Position numbers and translations under genes: made by a program
Virus record (IMG/VR): IMGVR_UViG_3300025115_000004
Span: 1-64,000 of that record
Reading direction: 5' to 3' (one strand)
Source: a virus
Length of the DNA: 64,000 bases
In this document: positions 39,299 to 49,025 of the stretch, piece after piece
How the letters are laid out: every line of letters starts with the position of its first letter
Position numbering within the stretch: position 1 is the stretch's first letter
The notes under the pieces: generated by a model
The model's input: only the letters and a program-made list of their open reading frames with translations
Database searches by the model: none
What the model was told of the DNA's origin: nothing

Positions 39299-41023
39299 AT
39301 GGCAGATAATCCCAGTGTTGTAAGTGATGCCTCAGGAGGTAACTACAGCGGTATATTAGACCAAACTAATTTAGCTAGTGCAGCTAATATGTCTTATCTG
39401 GAGAATCTGTGGGAACTTGCTCAGAAGGCTGCTCCAAACACTCCTGCCAGTAACCCTTATAGACCATCTGCTGGTGAGGGGGTTAAAGTGGGGGGTATAT
39501 CGAACCAAACTTTAGGTAGTGTGGATTTGTTTGCTTCCGGTTTGGCTAAGATTCCTTTTGAGGTTCTGGATCAGATGGAGAAGGCCAAACAGGATGCTGA
39601 AGCTAAATATTATAAAGAGGTAAAGACCTATCTGGATAAGCCTATTGCTGATATTACAGCCAAGTTGAATAATCCGTTTGCTCAGAAAGATTTTGTTGAG
39701 AAGATACAGGGGACCATGGATGCTTATCTGGATTCCTATGCGAATAGATTTGGGGGTGATTACATGAAGGCCTATGCAGCTGCTGTTAGTGACCCTAACT
39801 TGAAGAGGACCATGGCTCTTTACCAGAATTATGCGGATGCTTATAACATGGTATTTACGGATGTGGTAGACCTATTAAAAAAGTCTGCTAATCCTACTGA
39901 GTACTATGTACCTGACGAGATGAAACAAAGAGCTAATAGGTTCTTACAGAACCACGGGGATATGAAGAATCTTTCCATCGATAAACTGGCTCAGAACATT
40001 GATCAATTCAAAGAGGATTTATCAATATATAAGATTGTTCAGACCGCGATGAAGGACTTTAAAGATTCTGTGTATGAGAGTTATCCATATAAAGACACTA
40101 ACATCTCTACAGATGAGGAGGATGTTTATATTCAAAAGACAGTAACAGGTAAAGAAGGTGGGGCTCAATCATTTATCAATTCTATAGTAGAGGCTCATCC
40201 GTGGATTAAGAGTGATCCGATTCAAATGTCTTTATTAACCTCCTTGGTTACCAACTCTATGAAGCATGATGTTAAATATGCTATTAGTAAGGTCAAAAAG
40301 GATAGTGCTGAGCGTACATTGGATCTGAAGAAGTATGGGATTATGAACGATAAGGGAGAGATTCAGTTCAATACCAAACCAGCCGCGTTGGTTAATACTT
40401 TAGCTTATGATGCTGTGAATTATCCGAAACAGGATAAACCTATACCAACTACTGTAGGGGCCTATGCTTACTTCATTAACAACGGGAAGTTGTGTTACGG
40501 TAAGTTACCTGAATCGTACCAGATGATCCCTGTATCTGAATATGATATAAGGCAGGATGATAAGATTGTGAGGGGTAGGTATGTAGAGGGTAAGATAGCT
40601 TTTCAGAGTTCTCAACCATTCAAACCAGAACAGATTAGAACGGCTTCTTCACAAGGGGTGTTAACTGATGCTAGGAAGATTGGAGAGGGTAGAGGTACTA
40701 CTGAAGTGGTGCCTACTAAGATATTTGATGAATTAAGCGGGTCTGAGATATCAGTGTTTGGTGAAACTACTGTTCTTATGCCTTTTGAACAGATGAAGGG
40801 ACAGATAGCTGGTGCCATACCTCATATGAGTTATGTGCATGAGAAACTGGATGAAAAGAGGGGTGGTGTACATATGAAAGCAGGAACACCTGAAGTGCCT
40901 ATAGGTGTGACAGAGGACACTGACCTATCAGATATAAATAACAGTCCGTTGGTTTATTATAGGCTATGGAATGGTAACGTAATGACTGGGCAGGCTATTC
41001 ATAATATGTATACGAAGAAATGA
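39299..41023 (+). CDS. large virion/ejection-type protein
   Basis: This 574-residue protein is helical in the first two thirds (VLDQMEKAKQDAEAKYYKEV), mixed after. Its stop overlaps the next start by four bases (ATGA). Together with the flanking genes it probably forms ejected cargo. Unrecognised. Confidence 0.5.
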   Translation: MADNPSVVSDASGGNYSGILDQTNLASAANMSYLENLWELAQKAAPNTPASNPYRPSAGEGVKVGGISNQTLGSVDLFASGLAKIPFEVLDQMEKAKQDAEAKYYKEVKTYLDKPIADITAKLNNPFAQKDFVEKIQGTMDAYLDSYANRFGGDYMKAYAAAVSDPNLKRTMALYQNYADAYNMVFTDVVDLLKKSANPTEYYVPDEMKQRANRFLQNHGDMKNLSIDKLAQNIDQFKEDLSIYKIVQTAMKDFKDSVYESYPYKDTNISTDEEDVYIQKTVTGKEGGAQSFINSIVEAHPWIKSDPIQMSLLTSLVTNSMKHDVKYAISKVKKDSAERTLDLKKYGIMNDKGEIQFNTKPAALVNTLAYDAVNYPKQDKPIPTTVGAYAYFINNGKLCYGKLPESYQMIPVSEYDIRQDDKIVRGRYVEGKIAFQSSQPFKPEQIRTASSQGVLTDARKIGEGRGTTEVVPTKIFDELSGSEISVFGETTVLMPFEQMKGQIAGAIPHMSYVHEKLDEKRGGVHMKAGTPEVPIGVTEDTDLSDINNSPLVYYRLWNGNVMTGQAIHNMYTKK

Positions 41024-44000
41024 AATTAAAGGATATTTTCACCGAAGATCCCAAGAACCCGGGAGTAAAAGATTATTGGAAGGTTCCTCAGGAATCTGTC
41101 ACTATTCCTATGGCTCCAGCTACCACAACTCCGGCTGCTACTCCATCACCTAAGTTGAAGGATTTCCTCTCCGAGGATTTGAATGCTCCTAAGGTTCAAC
41201 CTACTGATAGATTTGTATCTAATCATATAACAAGTCCTGTTGTGGATGAGATGTTTAGATTGGTGGATGCTGGGGTAGAACCTATGCAAGCTATCAAACA
41301 GCTACAGGATGCTCCGGATACTCGTGTGGCTTATATCGAACAGGTTGCTTCTGAGATGGTGGGGAGGGATATGATAAAGTTACTAACCTTACCTGATGAT
41401 TATCGTAGTTTTCGGGGACCATCATGGAAGAAGGTTAAGGACAATATAACTGAATCGGGGGGTATATACAGGGATGATGAGAAAGATTTATATAAGGAAG
41501 CTGTACGTAAGCACGCTAGGAATAGCCTTTCGGTAGGGTGGATAAATAGGGCTTTTGATACATCTTATCATAGGGTGGGGGAAGCTTTCGATCCTGAGGA
41601 TAGTACATTTGATAAGATGACAGATAGTGCTTATGAATATGTGACTCCGATGCTTTCGCCTGAGATGCAGAAGAGGTTCCAGATTCAGGATCAGATAGAT
41701 GCAGAAAATGCAAAGTCTGTTGAGGACGGTAAGGATTATAATAAGATAAAGGCCTTGACTCAGCAGTTAAACTCTACAGGTAAGACGTATACCGATATGG
41801 ACGGGAACGTCATAGAGACTGCCGATATGTCCAAGGTCTCCGCGGAGGATAAGGACTTCCTCAAGATGATTCAGGATAAAGAGTCTGAACTAGAGCCTAT
41901 AAGGACTGATAGGGAGAGGTTACGGGATGTGTTTATGGAGCATTATGCTTATACCCGAGCTCTAGAGGAGATATATCAGGTGGAGGTTGCCCCAAAATTA
42001 GGGGCTGCTACAACCTTTATGCATGCTGGTATGAGTCCGGCCGAGCTTCCTAGAGATCAGATAATGACCAAAGAGAATTGGGATTTGATGGATAAGTACA
42101 GGGAGGCTAGAGCTCATCTACAGGCTATTGGATCTATGTATATGGCTAATCGGTCTCCTTTGGATGTTAAGAGAGATTTTGGCTTCTTCTTAGGTGATGC
42201 TGTGGAAAGTGCTGGTAGAGGATTGTTTGGGGACCGTATTATGAATTCCATATACGATTCTCTGGAGAAGGATGGTGATACTAGGTCGACAACAGAGTTA
42301 AGGGCCCTCTCTGCGGTGATAAGTTCTAACGAACTTCCTACTTCTGAGGAGATGTCTAAGCATCTTGAACCTACGTTCTTTGAGATGGCTAATCAGACAG
42401 TCTTTGGGGTTTTAGGTATTCTTCCAAAGTTATATATAGCTAATGTGGCCGGAGCAGGCCTTGCAGGTCAAATAGGTCTTATGAGGTATATTGACCCGGT
42501 TAAAGGTTTGTGGACTACGGGTACCAGATTTCAGCAGGCTAATGCTGCAATCGCGCGTATAATGTTTGAGGAGGCAAAAATGAGGATGGTAGGTCTTCAT
42601 GCTGGTTCGGGGGCTGGTTTTGGTCTTGCACACGAAGCTCAGATGCGTATTAATATGCCCGGAGTTCCGGCTTATCTCAACACTTTCATGAATTTTATGA
42701 AGAAACCTTTTCTCATGACCTCGTCTATGTATGTAGCTAAAATGACAGAGGCTACCTTTGAGTATATTATGTCTGATGAGGAGATGAGTACTATTCTTGA
42801 TAGGTACTATGGAGGAGGTTTCAAGGAGTTAGGGGCAACATTCGCGGCCAATATGGTATTGGGTATAGGTAGTTATGGTACTCCTAAGAACAGATATCCG
42901 GAACTTCTTAAGATGGCTGAACAGTTGGAGAAGGACGGTAACAAGGCAGAGTCTATGCAGATAAGGTCTACTATCCAACTTATGCAGAAGATGGATAAGG
43001 CAGAGGAAGCTGTAAAATCAGAAGCTAAGTGGAGGGGGTGGAACGAGAAAGAGACTCAGGCTAAGCTTGTTGAAACTCAGCGTAAGGTGACTAGTGAACA
43101 TAGTGCTTCTACCACGGCCATGATGGAAAGACATAATATTTTGGAGAGGACTATTCCTGAAGCTGATTTAGCTAAAGCATTGAGTAAGACTAAGATGGTT
43201 GATACTGAAGGTAAACCTCAGGTATGGATATATGATACTGATGCAGTATTTAATCTATTCGATACGCGGGTGGCTCAGAAGAACAGTAAGACAAAGAAGA
43301 GTGCTCCCGGACGTGCGCAGGGTATGGTATGGTTTACTTTGGAGCCTGAGTTTAGGATGGGGGCTAATAGACATTACAGGTATCTTAACTTTGAGAAACC
43401 TAAGGATGTGGGTAATGTTAGATCTTTCAAATTTTCTGCGGACAATATTGAGGCCCTTAAGAGACAGGGTTATGACGGTATAACCGGTTATGAATGGTAC
43501 ACTAACTCTAAGGGTGAGAGGGTTAAAGCTAAAGTAGCTGCATCTTTTGGTACTCAGGGGATAGTAAAGACGAGAGAAGGGTCTGCATCCGCGGGGGCTC
43601 CTGAGGTTCTGCGTGAGTGGGCCACGAAGATCAGGGAACATAAAGGATTTAACGATCCTAAACCGGGTGAAATTTATCTGAGATTGCCGTATCAGGAGAA
43701 GGTAATTAACGGGGCTATGGAGGCTGCTGCCAAGACTCTAGAGGCTACTGCTAGTATTGTGGAGGCGGTTAATAAGGCTATTGAGCATGTTAAGTCGACA
43801 GACTGGTATAAGTCTATGGCACCGGAGGTACAGGCTAAGTATGATGCAGAGATGGCGGTTAGATTTAAGCAACTACTAGAGCAACAGAAACCAGCAGAGA
43901 TTGCTAAGTCTGAGATGGCTAAGGCTGAGGCTATGGTTAAGCAAGCTGAGTCTGAGGTAATGCCTGCTTTTAAGAGTACAGGGGAGGAAGTCGCGTCTAA

Positions 44001-47000
44001 ACATAGGGGGGAGTTTGTTACTGATATTAAGAAACCGGAGAGTATCGTAGAGAAGAGATCGAGAACAGGTGCTTGGGATGTATTAGACATCGAAGATGTT
44101 GTACGCGGAGCTCTGATTCTTAGGGACATGAAGGATTTTAAGGAGGCTTCTAAAGATCTTAAGAAAATGGGTTATACTATTCATAATAAGAGGGTAGGGA
44201 ATAGTGAAACCGGATTTAAGGGTGTATGGGCTACGAAACGTGAAGGTGAGTTAGGCACTGAGATACAGATCCATACAAAAGAGACTTGGGAGGCACATCA
44301 GAAGGCTAATGCCCTTACCAAGGAGTTTAGAGGTAAACAAAAAGGGGCTGATATCAAAGCCGAAGAGTCTACTGTCAAGATTCAAGAGAAGAAAGAAGTA
44401 GAGAAAGAATTCGAGGCGGCTACTCCTGAGAGTTTTATTAATATGGATACCACCCCTTTAAAGGGTACCCAATATGCTGTTCTTACCGCGGAGAATCCGG
44501 GTAATCAACAGGCTTCGGCAAAAGAGAATGCCAAGAAGAACAAGGAGCTCATGGAGGAGTTGAAGAAAGCTGGTTATAAACCTATACCTGTGAAAGGTAA
44601 CTACAATGGTAAATCAGAGAGTTCTTTCATTATACCCGGGATGACTGAAGCTGAGGCGTTAGCTATAGGTAAGAAGTACGGACAGGAGAGTGTGATCACT
44701 ACGAAGGGTATGATCTTTCAGGACGGCACTATGCATAAGGCTGAGCCTACCATTAATTTTGATCCTAATAAGGAGGCTGACTATAGCATTATCAATCTGG
44801 GGGGTAAAGAGGTAAAATTCTCTTTAGAGTTTGATTGGATTAACAAGATACCTACAGAGTCATATTCTTCTAGGTATACGGCTGCTATGTCGGAATCTAG
44901 ATCTCTGTACGATAAAGCTTATGAAGGGTTAGAGTTGATTAATCTGGAGGGTAGTCCGGCTAAGACAGCTCTAGAGCGTAAGATGAAGGAGTTAGAGCTT
45001 CCGGTATCTACTCAGAGGGAGATAAAGACTTCTTGGAATGAGACCAAGAAGAAGCTTCTTACAGATCTGAGGGAAGATAATGCAGCTATAAAAGGTGCTT
45101 TTAACGAGTTCATTAAGACTCTTCCATTAACCGAGGTTCATGGGTTGAACATCAAGCTTAAACCGACTATGCTTCGTAGGGTTAATGCTATAGATCCTAT
45201 GAAGCCTAAATCACTGGAACGCGCTATAGAGTATTTTGATAATATAGTCAACAATGCTGCTGCCCGTCTTAATGAAATAGAGATACAGAAGTCATGGGAT
45301 TATCTTGATAAGAAGACCAGTGATATGGCTATTAAGCAAGATAATCTGATTAGAGGTAAGTTTAGTTCGGAGGGGGCACCTCTGATAGATGTTTTGACAG
45401 GTATAAGGAAGAGTATGATAGAGGGTAACTATTATGACGCACAACAGAAGATTGGTGAGATACTTCTCTCAGCTGATAGAGAAGGGAGACCCTTATCTAT
45501 AGGTGAGTATAATCAGATATCAGAGTTAAAGTTTCACGGTCTTCTTAACGAGACAGGAGGTCTAACCGCTACTGCAGAGTACTATAAGGCAGCTGTAGCT
45601 GATCTGAAGTCTATAAGGACTAAGGGACAACATATGATTGCTGCTAAGAGGATGGTTAAACAGGCTCAAATGAATGAACTGTTCTCAGAGGTTAAAAATA
45701 TTCTGGATGGTAAACCCGGGAAGCCCGTTTCGTATGATCAGAGGGTAGCTTCTAATAGGACTCTCTCTGTAGGGGAGAAGATGAGTCGTATGACAGATAT
45801 TACATATTTTGACAGTTGGTTTACTATATTAGATAAGTTATCTAAGTTTGACAAATCTAGTCAACCCTATCAATCTACTTTAAACAAGGTTTATGGAGGG
45901 GCCGTGGTTGAATCGAATATGGGTTATCACATTGATTCTAAAGCTTTCCATAATGAAACTATTACTACGGCTAAGAATATATTTAACACAAAGAGTACAA
46001 CGGCACTTAATCGTAAGCTTAAGGAACACTCTATCAAACTATATGATATATCTAAGGAGTTTCAGGAGGTTACAGGAAGTAAGGAGAATCTATCTATTAC
46101 TATGAATCAGGCTTATAAAGTTTGGATGGATATGCAGGACCGTACAAATATGAGAGCTTTGGAGAATAGTGGTTATTTCAAGAACGGGGAAATGACTTCA
46201 TTAGGACATAAGATAGAATCTATATTAACTCCTGAAGTTAAACAATGGGCTGAGTGGCAGTTAAATGTCTTCTATCCTAAGATGTATGAATACCTTAATC
46301 CTTCTTATAGGGAGTTTTACGGTATTGATATGCCGTTCAATGAGAAATACTCACCCAGATTTGTACAGAATCCTGCTACAAAAGGTATTCCGGAGCATGA
46401 GTTATTAGCTTCCCAGACTCTGATGACCTCGATTAAGAATAATCATCTTCTTACTAGGACTAATCATGGTCATAAACTGAGCTTCATGGACGGGGATAAA
46501 GTTCTTACACAATATATTGATAAGATGTCTTACTGGAAGAACTGGACCCCTACTATACAGTTGTTAAATGAGTCTTTTATCAGGAATGGTGAGATTAGGA
46601 TGGCTATTGAGCAGAATTTTGGTCCCAGATATTTAAAGAATATTGAAGGTTTTATGTATGATTACAGTAAGAAACCTAAACAGGATTATACTAAATTCTT
46701 AGCCCCTTTTGTAAATAATATGGCGGTAGCTACCTTATCTTTAAAGATACCTGTAATGTTAAAACAGTTAACGTCAGCCCCAGCGTATCTAGAAAATATG
46801 CCTGTGCTTGAGTATGGTAGGTATTTCTCCGAGATATTCTCTCACCCTGTAGAGACTGTAAAGACTATGAAGAGATTATTAGATAGCGATTATATGCAGC
46901 AGAGGTATAAGACAGGGTGGGATCAGACTGTTACGGCTGTCATGGCGAGAGATTTAAATAGTCTCTCGGGGCAGAGTAATTGGCGTAATTGGCAGAATAC

Positions 47001-48063
47001 TATGATGTTCACTGTTAAGTATGGTGATGCTGGTGCTATATTACTTGGGGGTTTCCCTTTATATCGTTATGAGTATGAACAGGCTATGAAGAGGTTAGGA
47101 CCCGGGAGTGAGCGAATGGCCGAGATGATCGCTATTAATAAGTTTGCAGACGCTACTAGGAATGCTCAACAGGCTGGGGAGGTTTATGACTTATCTAACT
47201 TTCAAAGAGATAACACCCTTACAAGGGCTTTGAGTATGTATCGGACAGCTCCTATGCAGTACCACAGGAAAGTTATTGGTGCTTATAGGAATTCTCTTCA
47301 TGGTAGGATGTCTTGGCAAGATGCAACTAAAACAATAGCTTTGTACCATGTAGTCCTCCCTTCTTTATTCCAATTAGCTTCTAACGGGTTTAGGTGGGAT
47401 AATGATGATCAGCTGTGGGCAGCTGTCTTAGGTAACTTTAATAACGTCTTGGTATATGGTGATATAGTCGCAGGCGTAACAAATGCTATTAGAGGGCTTC
47501 CATGGAATTATCAGATGACTCCTATGCAAGAGATAGGACTTACTGCTCAGGATGCTACTAGATATTTTAAAAAGTTGAATAGTCCTAGCGGTATAGATAA
47601 TTATCAGATGACTCCTATGCAAGAGATAGGACTTACTGCTCAGGATGCTACTAGATATTTTAAAAAGTTGAATAGTCCTAGCGGTATAGATGATTTATCT
47701 AAAGATGTCTTTGAGGAGGCAAAAAACATAGATCAAGTTAATCTTACAAAGGGGTTAATTGAAGTAAGTAAGTTGTTTGGTTATCTTACTGGTACACCTG
47801 TTCCGGCTATAATGTCTACAGGAAAAGGAATAAACGATTGGTTAGACAATAATACAGAATATCCTCTTCTCCGTATAATGGGTTGGTCAGAGAGTGCTTT
47901 GAAGGGAGATCCCTCAAAATTTGATACTACGGAGGATCTTGAGGTGGTGAGGAATTTACTAGATCCATCTAAACCTTCGATGGATCAGCTACAAAAGATA
48001 GCTCCGGTTACTCCAGCTTTATCTCCTCAACAGAGTGTGAAACTGAAGGATATAATCAAATAA
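41020..48063 (+). CDS. giant polyvalent virion protein (RelA/SpoT-like and DUF3293-like domains)
   Basis: The 2347-residue protein resembles phage polyvalent proteins, which carry several effector domains into the host. At about 730-850 an ART-like segment ends ALKRQGYDGITGYEW. About 990-1107 has the RelA/SpoT-fold pattern EKRSRTGAWDVLDIEDVVRGALI, then GTEIQIHTKETWE. About 1150-1240 is DUF3293-like (YAVLTAENPG, a SESSFIIPGM segment, KKYGQESVI). Long helical linkers follow, then near 1900-2250 a hydrophobic-containing region like the large polyvalent-protein-associated domains. A 31-residue segment is exactly duplicated near 2163. It is coupled to the preceding gene. Confidence 0.65.
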   Translation: MKLKDIFTEDPKNPGVKDYWKVPQESVTIPMAPATTTPAATPSPKLKDFLSEDLNAPKVQPTDRFVSNHITSPVVDEMFRLVDAGVEPMQAIKQLQDAPDTRVAYIEQVASEMVGRDMIKLLTLPDDYRSFRGPSWKKVKDNITESGGIYRDDEKDLYKEAVRKHARNSLSVGWINRAFDTSYHRVGEAFDPEDSTFDKMTDSAYEYVTPMLSPEMQKRFQIQDQIDAENAKSVEDGKDYNKIKALTQQLNSTGKTYTDMDGNVIETADMSKVSAEDKDFLKMIQDKESELEPIRTDRERLRDVFMEHYAYTRALEEIYQVEVAPKLGAATTFMHAGMSPAELPRDQIMTKENWDLMDKYREARAHLQAIGSMYMANRSPLDVKRDFGFFLGDAVESAGRGLFGDRIMNSIYDSLEKDGDTRSTTELRALSAVISSNELPTSEEMSKHLEPTFFEMANQTVFGVLGILPKLYIANVAGAGLAGQIGLMRYIDPVKGLWTTGTRFQQANAAIARIMFEEAKMRMVGLHAGSGAGFGLAHEAQMRINMPGVPAYLNTFMNFMKKPFLMTSSMYVAKMTEATFEYIMSDEEMSTILDRYYGGGFKELGATFAANMVLGIGSYGTPKNRYPELLKMAEQLEKDGNKAESMQIRSTIQLMQKMDKAEEAVKSEAKWRGWNEKETQAKLVETQRKVTSEHSASTTAMMERHNILERTIPEADLAKALSKTKMVDTEGKPQVWIYDTDAVFNLFDTRVAQKNSKTKKSAPGRAQGMVWFTLEPEFRMGANRHYRYLNFEKPKDVGNVRSFKFSADNIEALKRQGYDGITGYEWYTNSKGERVKAKVAASFGTQGIVKTREGSASAGAPEVLREWATKIREHKGFNDPKPGEIYLRLPYQEKVINGAMEAAAKTLEATASIVEAVNKAIEHVKSTDWYKSMAPEVQAKYDAEMAVRFKQLLEQQKPAEIAKSEMAKAEAMVKQAESEVMPAFKSTGEEVASKHRGEFVTDIKKPESIVEKRSRTGAWDVLDIEDVVRGALILRDMKDFKEASKDLKKMGYTIHNKRVGNSETGFKGVWATKREGELGTEIQIHTKETWEAHQKANALTKEFRGKQKGADIKAEESTVKIQEKKEVEKEFEAATPESFINMDTTPLKGTQYAVLTAENPGNQQASAKENAKKNKELMEELKKAGYKPIPVKGNYNGKSESSFIIPGMTEAEALAIGKKYGQESVITTKGMIFQDGTMHKAEPTINFDPNKEADYSIINLGGKEVKFSLEFDWINKIPTESYSSRYTAAMSESRSLYDKAYEGLELINLEGSPAKTALERKMKELELPVSTQREIKTSWNETKKKLLTDLREDNAAIKGAFNEFIKTLPLTEVHGLNIKLKPTMLRRVNAIDPMKPKSLERAIEYFDNIVNNAAARLNEIEIQKSWDYLDKKTSDMAIKQDNLIRGKFSSEGAPLIDVLTGIRKSMIEGNYYDAQQKIGEILLSADREGRPLSIGEYNQISELKFHGLLNETGGLTATAEYYKAAVADLKSIRTKGQHMIAAKRMVKQAQMNELFSEVKNILDGKPGKPVSYDQRVASNRTLSVGEKMSRMTDITYFDSWFTILDKLSKFDKSSQPYQSTLNKVYGGAVVESNMGYHIDSKAFHNETITTAKNIFNTKSTTALNRKLKEHSIKLYDISKEFQEVTGSKENLSITMNQAYKVWMDMQDRTNMRALENSGYFKNGEMTSLGHKIESILTPEVKQWAEWQLNVFYPKMYEYLNPSYREFYGIDMPFNEKYSPRFVQNPATKGIPEHELLASQTLMTSIKNNHLLTRTNHGHKLSFMDGDKVLTQYIDKMSYWKNWTPTIQLLNESFIRNGEIRMAIEQNFGPRYLKNIEGFMYDYSKKPKQDYTKFLAPFVNNMAVATLSLKIPVMLKQLTSAPAYLENMPVLEYGRYFSEIFSHPVETVKTMKRLLDSDYMQQRYKTGWDQTVTAVMARDLNSLSGQSNWRNWQNTMMFTVKYGDAGAILLGGFPLYRYEYEQAMKRLGPGSERMAEMIAINKFADATRNAQQAGEVYDLSNFQRDNTLTRALSMYRTAPMQYHRKVIGAYRNSLHGRMSWQDATKTIALYHVVLPSLFQLASNGFRWDNDDQLWAAVLGNFNNVLVYGDIVAGVTNAIRGLPWNYQMTPMQEIGLTAQDATRYFKKLNSPSGIDNYQMTPMQEIGLTAQDATRYFKKLNSPSGIDDLSKDVFEEAKNIDQVNLTKGLIEVSKLFGYLTGTPVPAIMSTGKGINDWLDNNTEYPLLRIMGWSESALKGDPSKFDTTEDLEVVRNLLDPSKPSMDQLQKIAPVTPALSPQQSVKLKDIIK
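47506..47691 (+). repeat. exact 93-bp tandem duplication
   Basis: 47506-47598 is repeated base for base at 47599-47691, in frame, adding 31 residues (NYQMTPMQEIGLTAQDATRY…). Identity at every codon position means it is recent or kept by recombination. Confidence 0.95.
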
Positions 48064-48067
48064 TTGT

Positions 48068-48075
48068 TAACTTTG
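48068..48075 (+). promoter_or_regulatory. candidate -7 element before the tail-fibre genes
   Basis: TAACTTTG, 16 bases before the ATG at 48091. No clear -33 TTG. Confidence 0.35.
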
Positions 48076-48090
48076 TAAAAATGAAATGAT

Positions 48091-48813
48091 ATGGCTAATT
48101 TTCAGATATCGCTAGTAGATCCTAACACAGGGCAACCTGATATTACTGTTGCTAATGACATATTGGCGATACAGGATCATTCTAATTATGATGAATCTGT
48201 TCCGGAAGCCGGTCATGCGCGAGCTGATTTTAAAGACTTCTATAAGCTGATTATAGGTTTACCTAACGGGGACGAACACAGATTCTCTTCTCTTGGTGAC
48301 GGTGATGAGATAATAGATACCCCGGATGCCGGAGATCCTCAGGTAGATTACTCATATCCTTCTGGTGATGGTATCTACTGGGTGTATGTATATTCGGTGC
48401 CTACCTATAACCCTGCGGCTTCGTATGACATCGCCACTAATCCTTATATTTACTATGGGGGTAAGCTATGGCGTGTTTTGATCAATTCTACCGGGGTTAC
48501 ACCTGTTGAAGGGGCTAACTATACTGAGGTAACTCTCAATCAGTTATCATCAAAGTACAGGATAGCTCAGAGATTGGTTATATACAATGACGGGAAGCGC
48601 ACATGGGCTCGCAGGTTATATAATGCCAATGCTGTTAACAATCGGGTAGGAGATAACTGGGAGAAGCTGTTGGCAGATCCCGAGTTCAGAGATTCTGTAA
48701 GGCTCTTCATCTCTATCACTTCTATCCCTGTTTTGATGGCTGCGGATGACTGGGCCGGAGTAGATAAAAATATCAATCAATTGAAACAGATATCCTCTAA
48801 ATACGAAGTCTAA
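48091..48813 (+). CDS. tail/baseplate-region protein
   Basis: This 240-residue protein is beta-rich at the start (MANFQISLVDPNTGQPDITVAND), with a carbohydrate-module-like middle (YNPAASYDIATNPYIYYGGKLWRVL) and a helical C-terminus. Probably a tail or fibre-attachment protein. Its stop overlaps the next start by one base. Confidence 0.5.
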   Translation: MANFQISLVDPNTGQPDITVANDILAIQDHSNYDESVPEAGHARADFKDFYKLIIGLPNGDEHRFSSLGDGDEIIDTPDAGDPQVDYSYPSGDGIYWVYVYSVPTYNPAASYDIATNPYIYYGGKLWRVLINSTGVTPVEGANYTEVTLNQLSSKYRIAQRLVIYNDGKRTWARRLYNANAVNNRVGDNWEKLLADPEFRDSVRLFISITSIPVLMAADDWAGVDKNINQLKQISSKYEV

Positions 48814-49025
48814 TGTCAGTCGATTTAAGATTTGCTCAGGAGGTTACCAAGTATGCTGCAAGGCATACTTATGGGATACGCAGGCCGGAAACGGATCAGG
48901 AGGAGTTACTGAAGCTTTTAAATAAGCAGATGATGCTTGTAGTACTGAGTGATCCGACATGTTTGGAGGAATTATCTGTAGATGAGGTCTCTACCTTAGA
49001 AGGTGTTTTAATACTCAAGTCATGA
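48813..49025 (+). CDS. small helical tail-region protein
   Basis: This 70-residue helical protein is coupled to both neighbours (TAATG before, overlap after). Possibly a fibre chaperone or connector; no family recognised. Confidence 0.45.
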   Translation: MSVDLRFAQEVTKYAARHTYGIRRPETDQEELLKLLNKQMMLVVLSDPTCLEELSVDEVSTLEGVLILKS

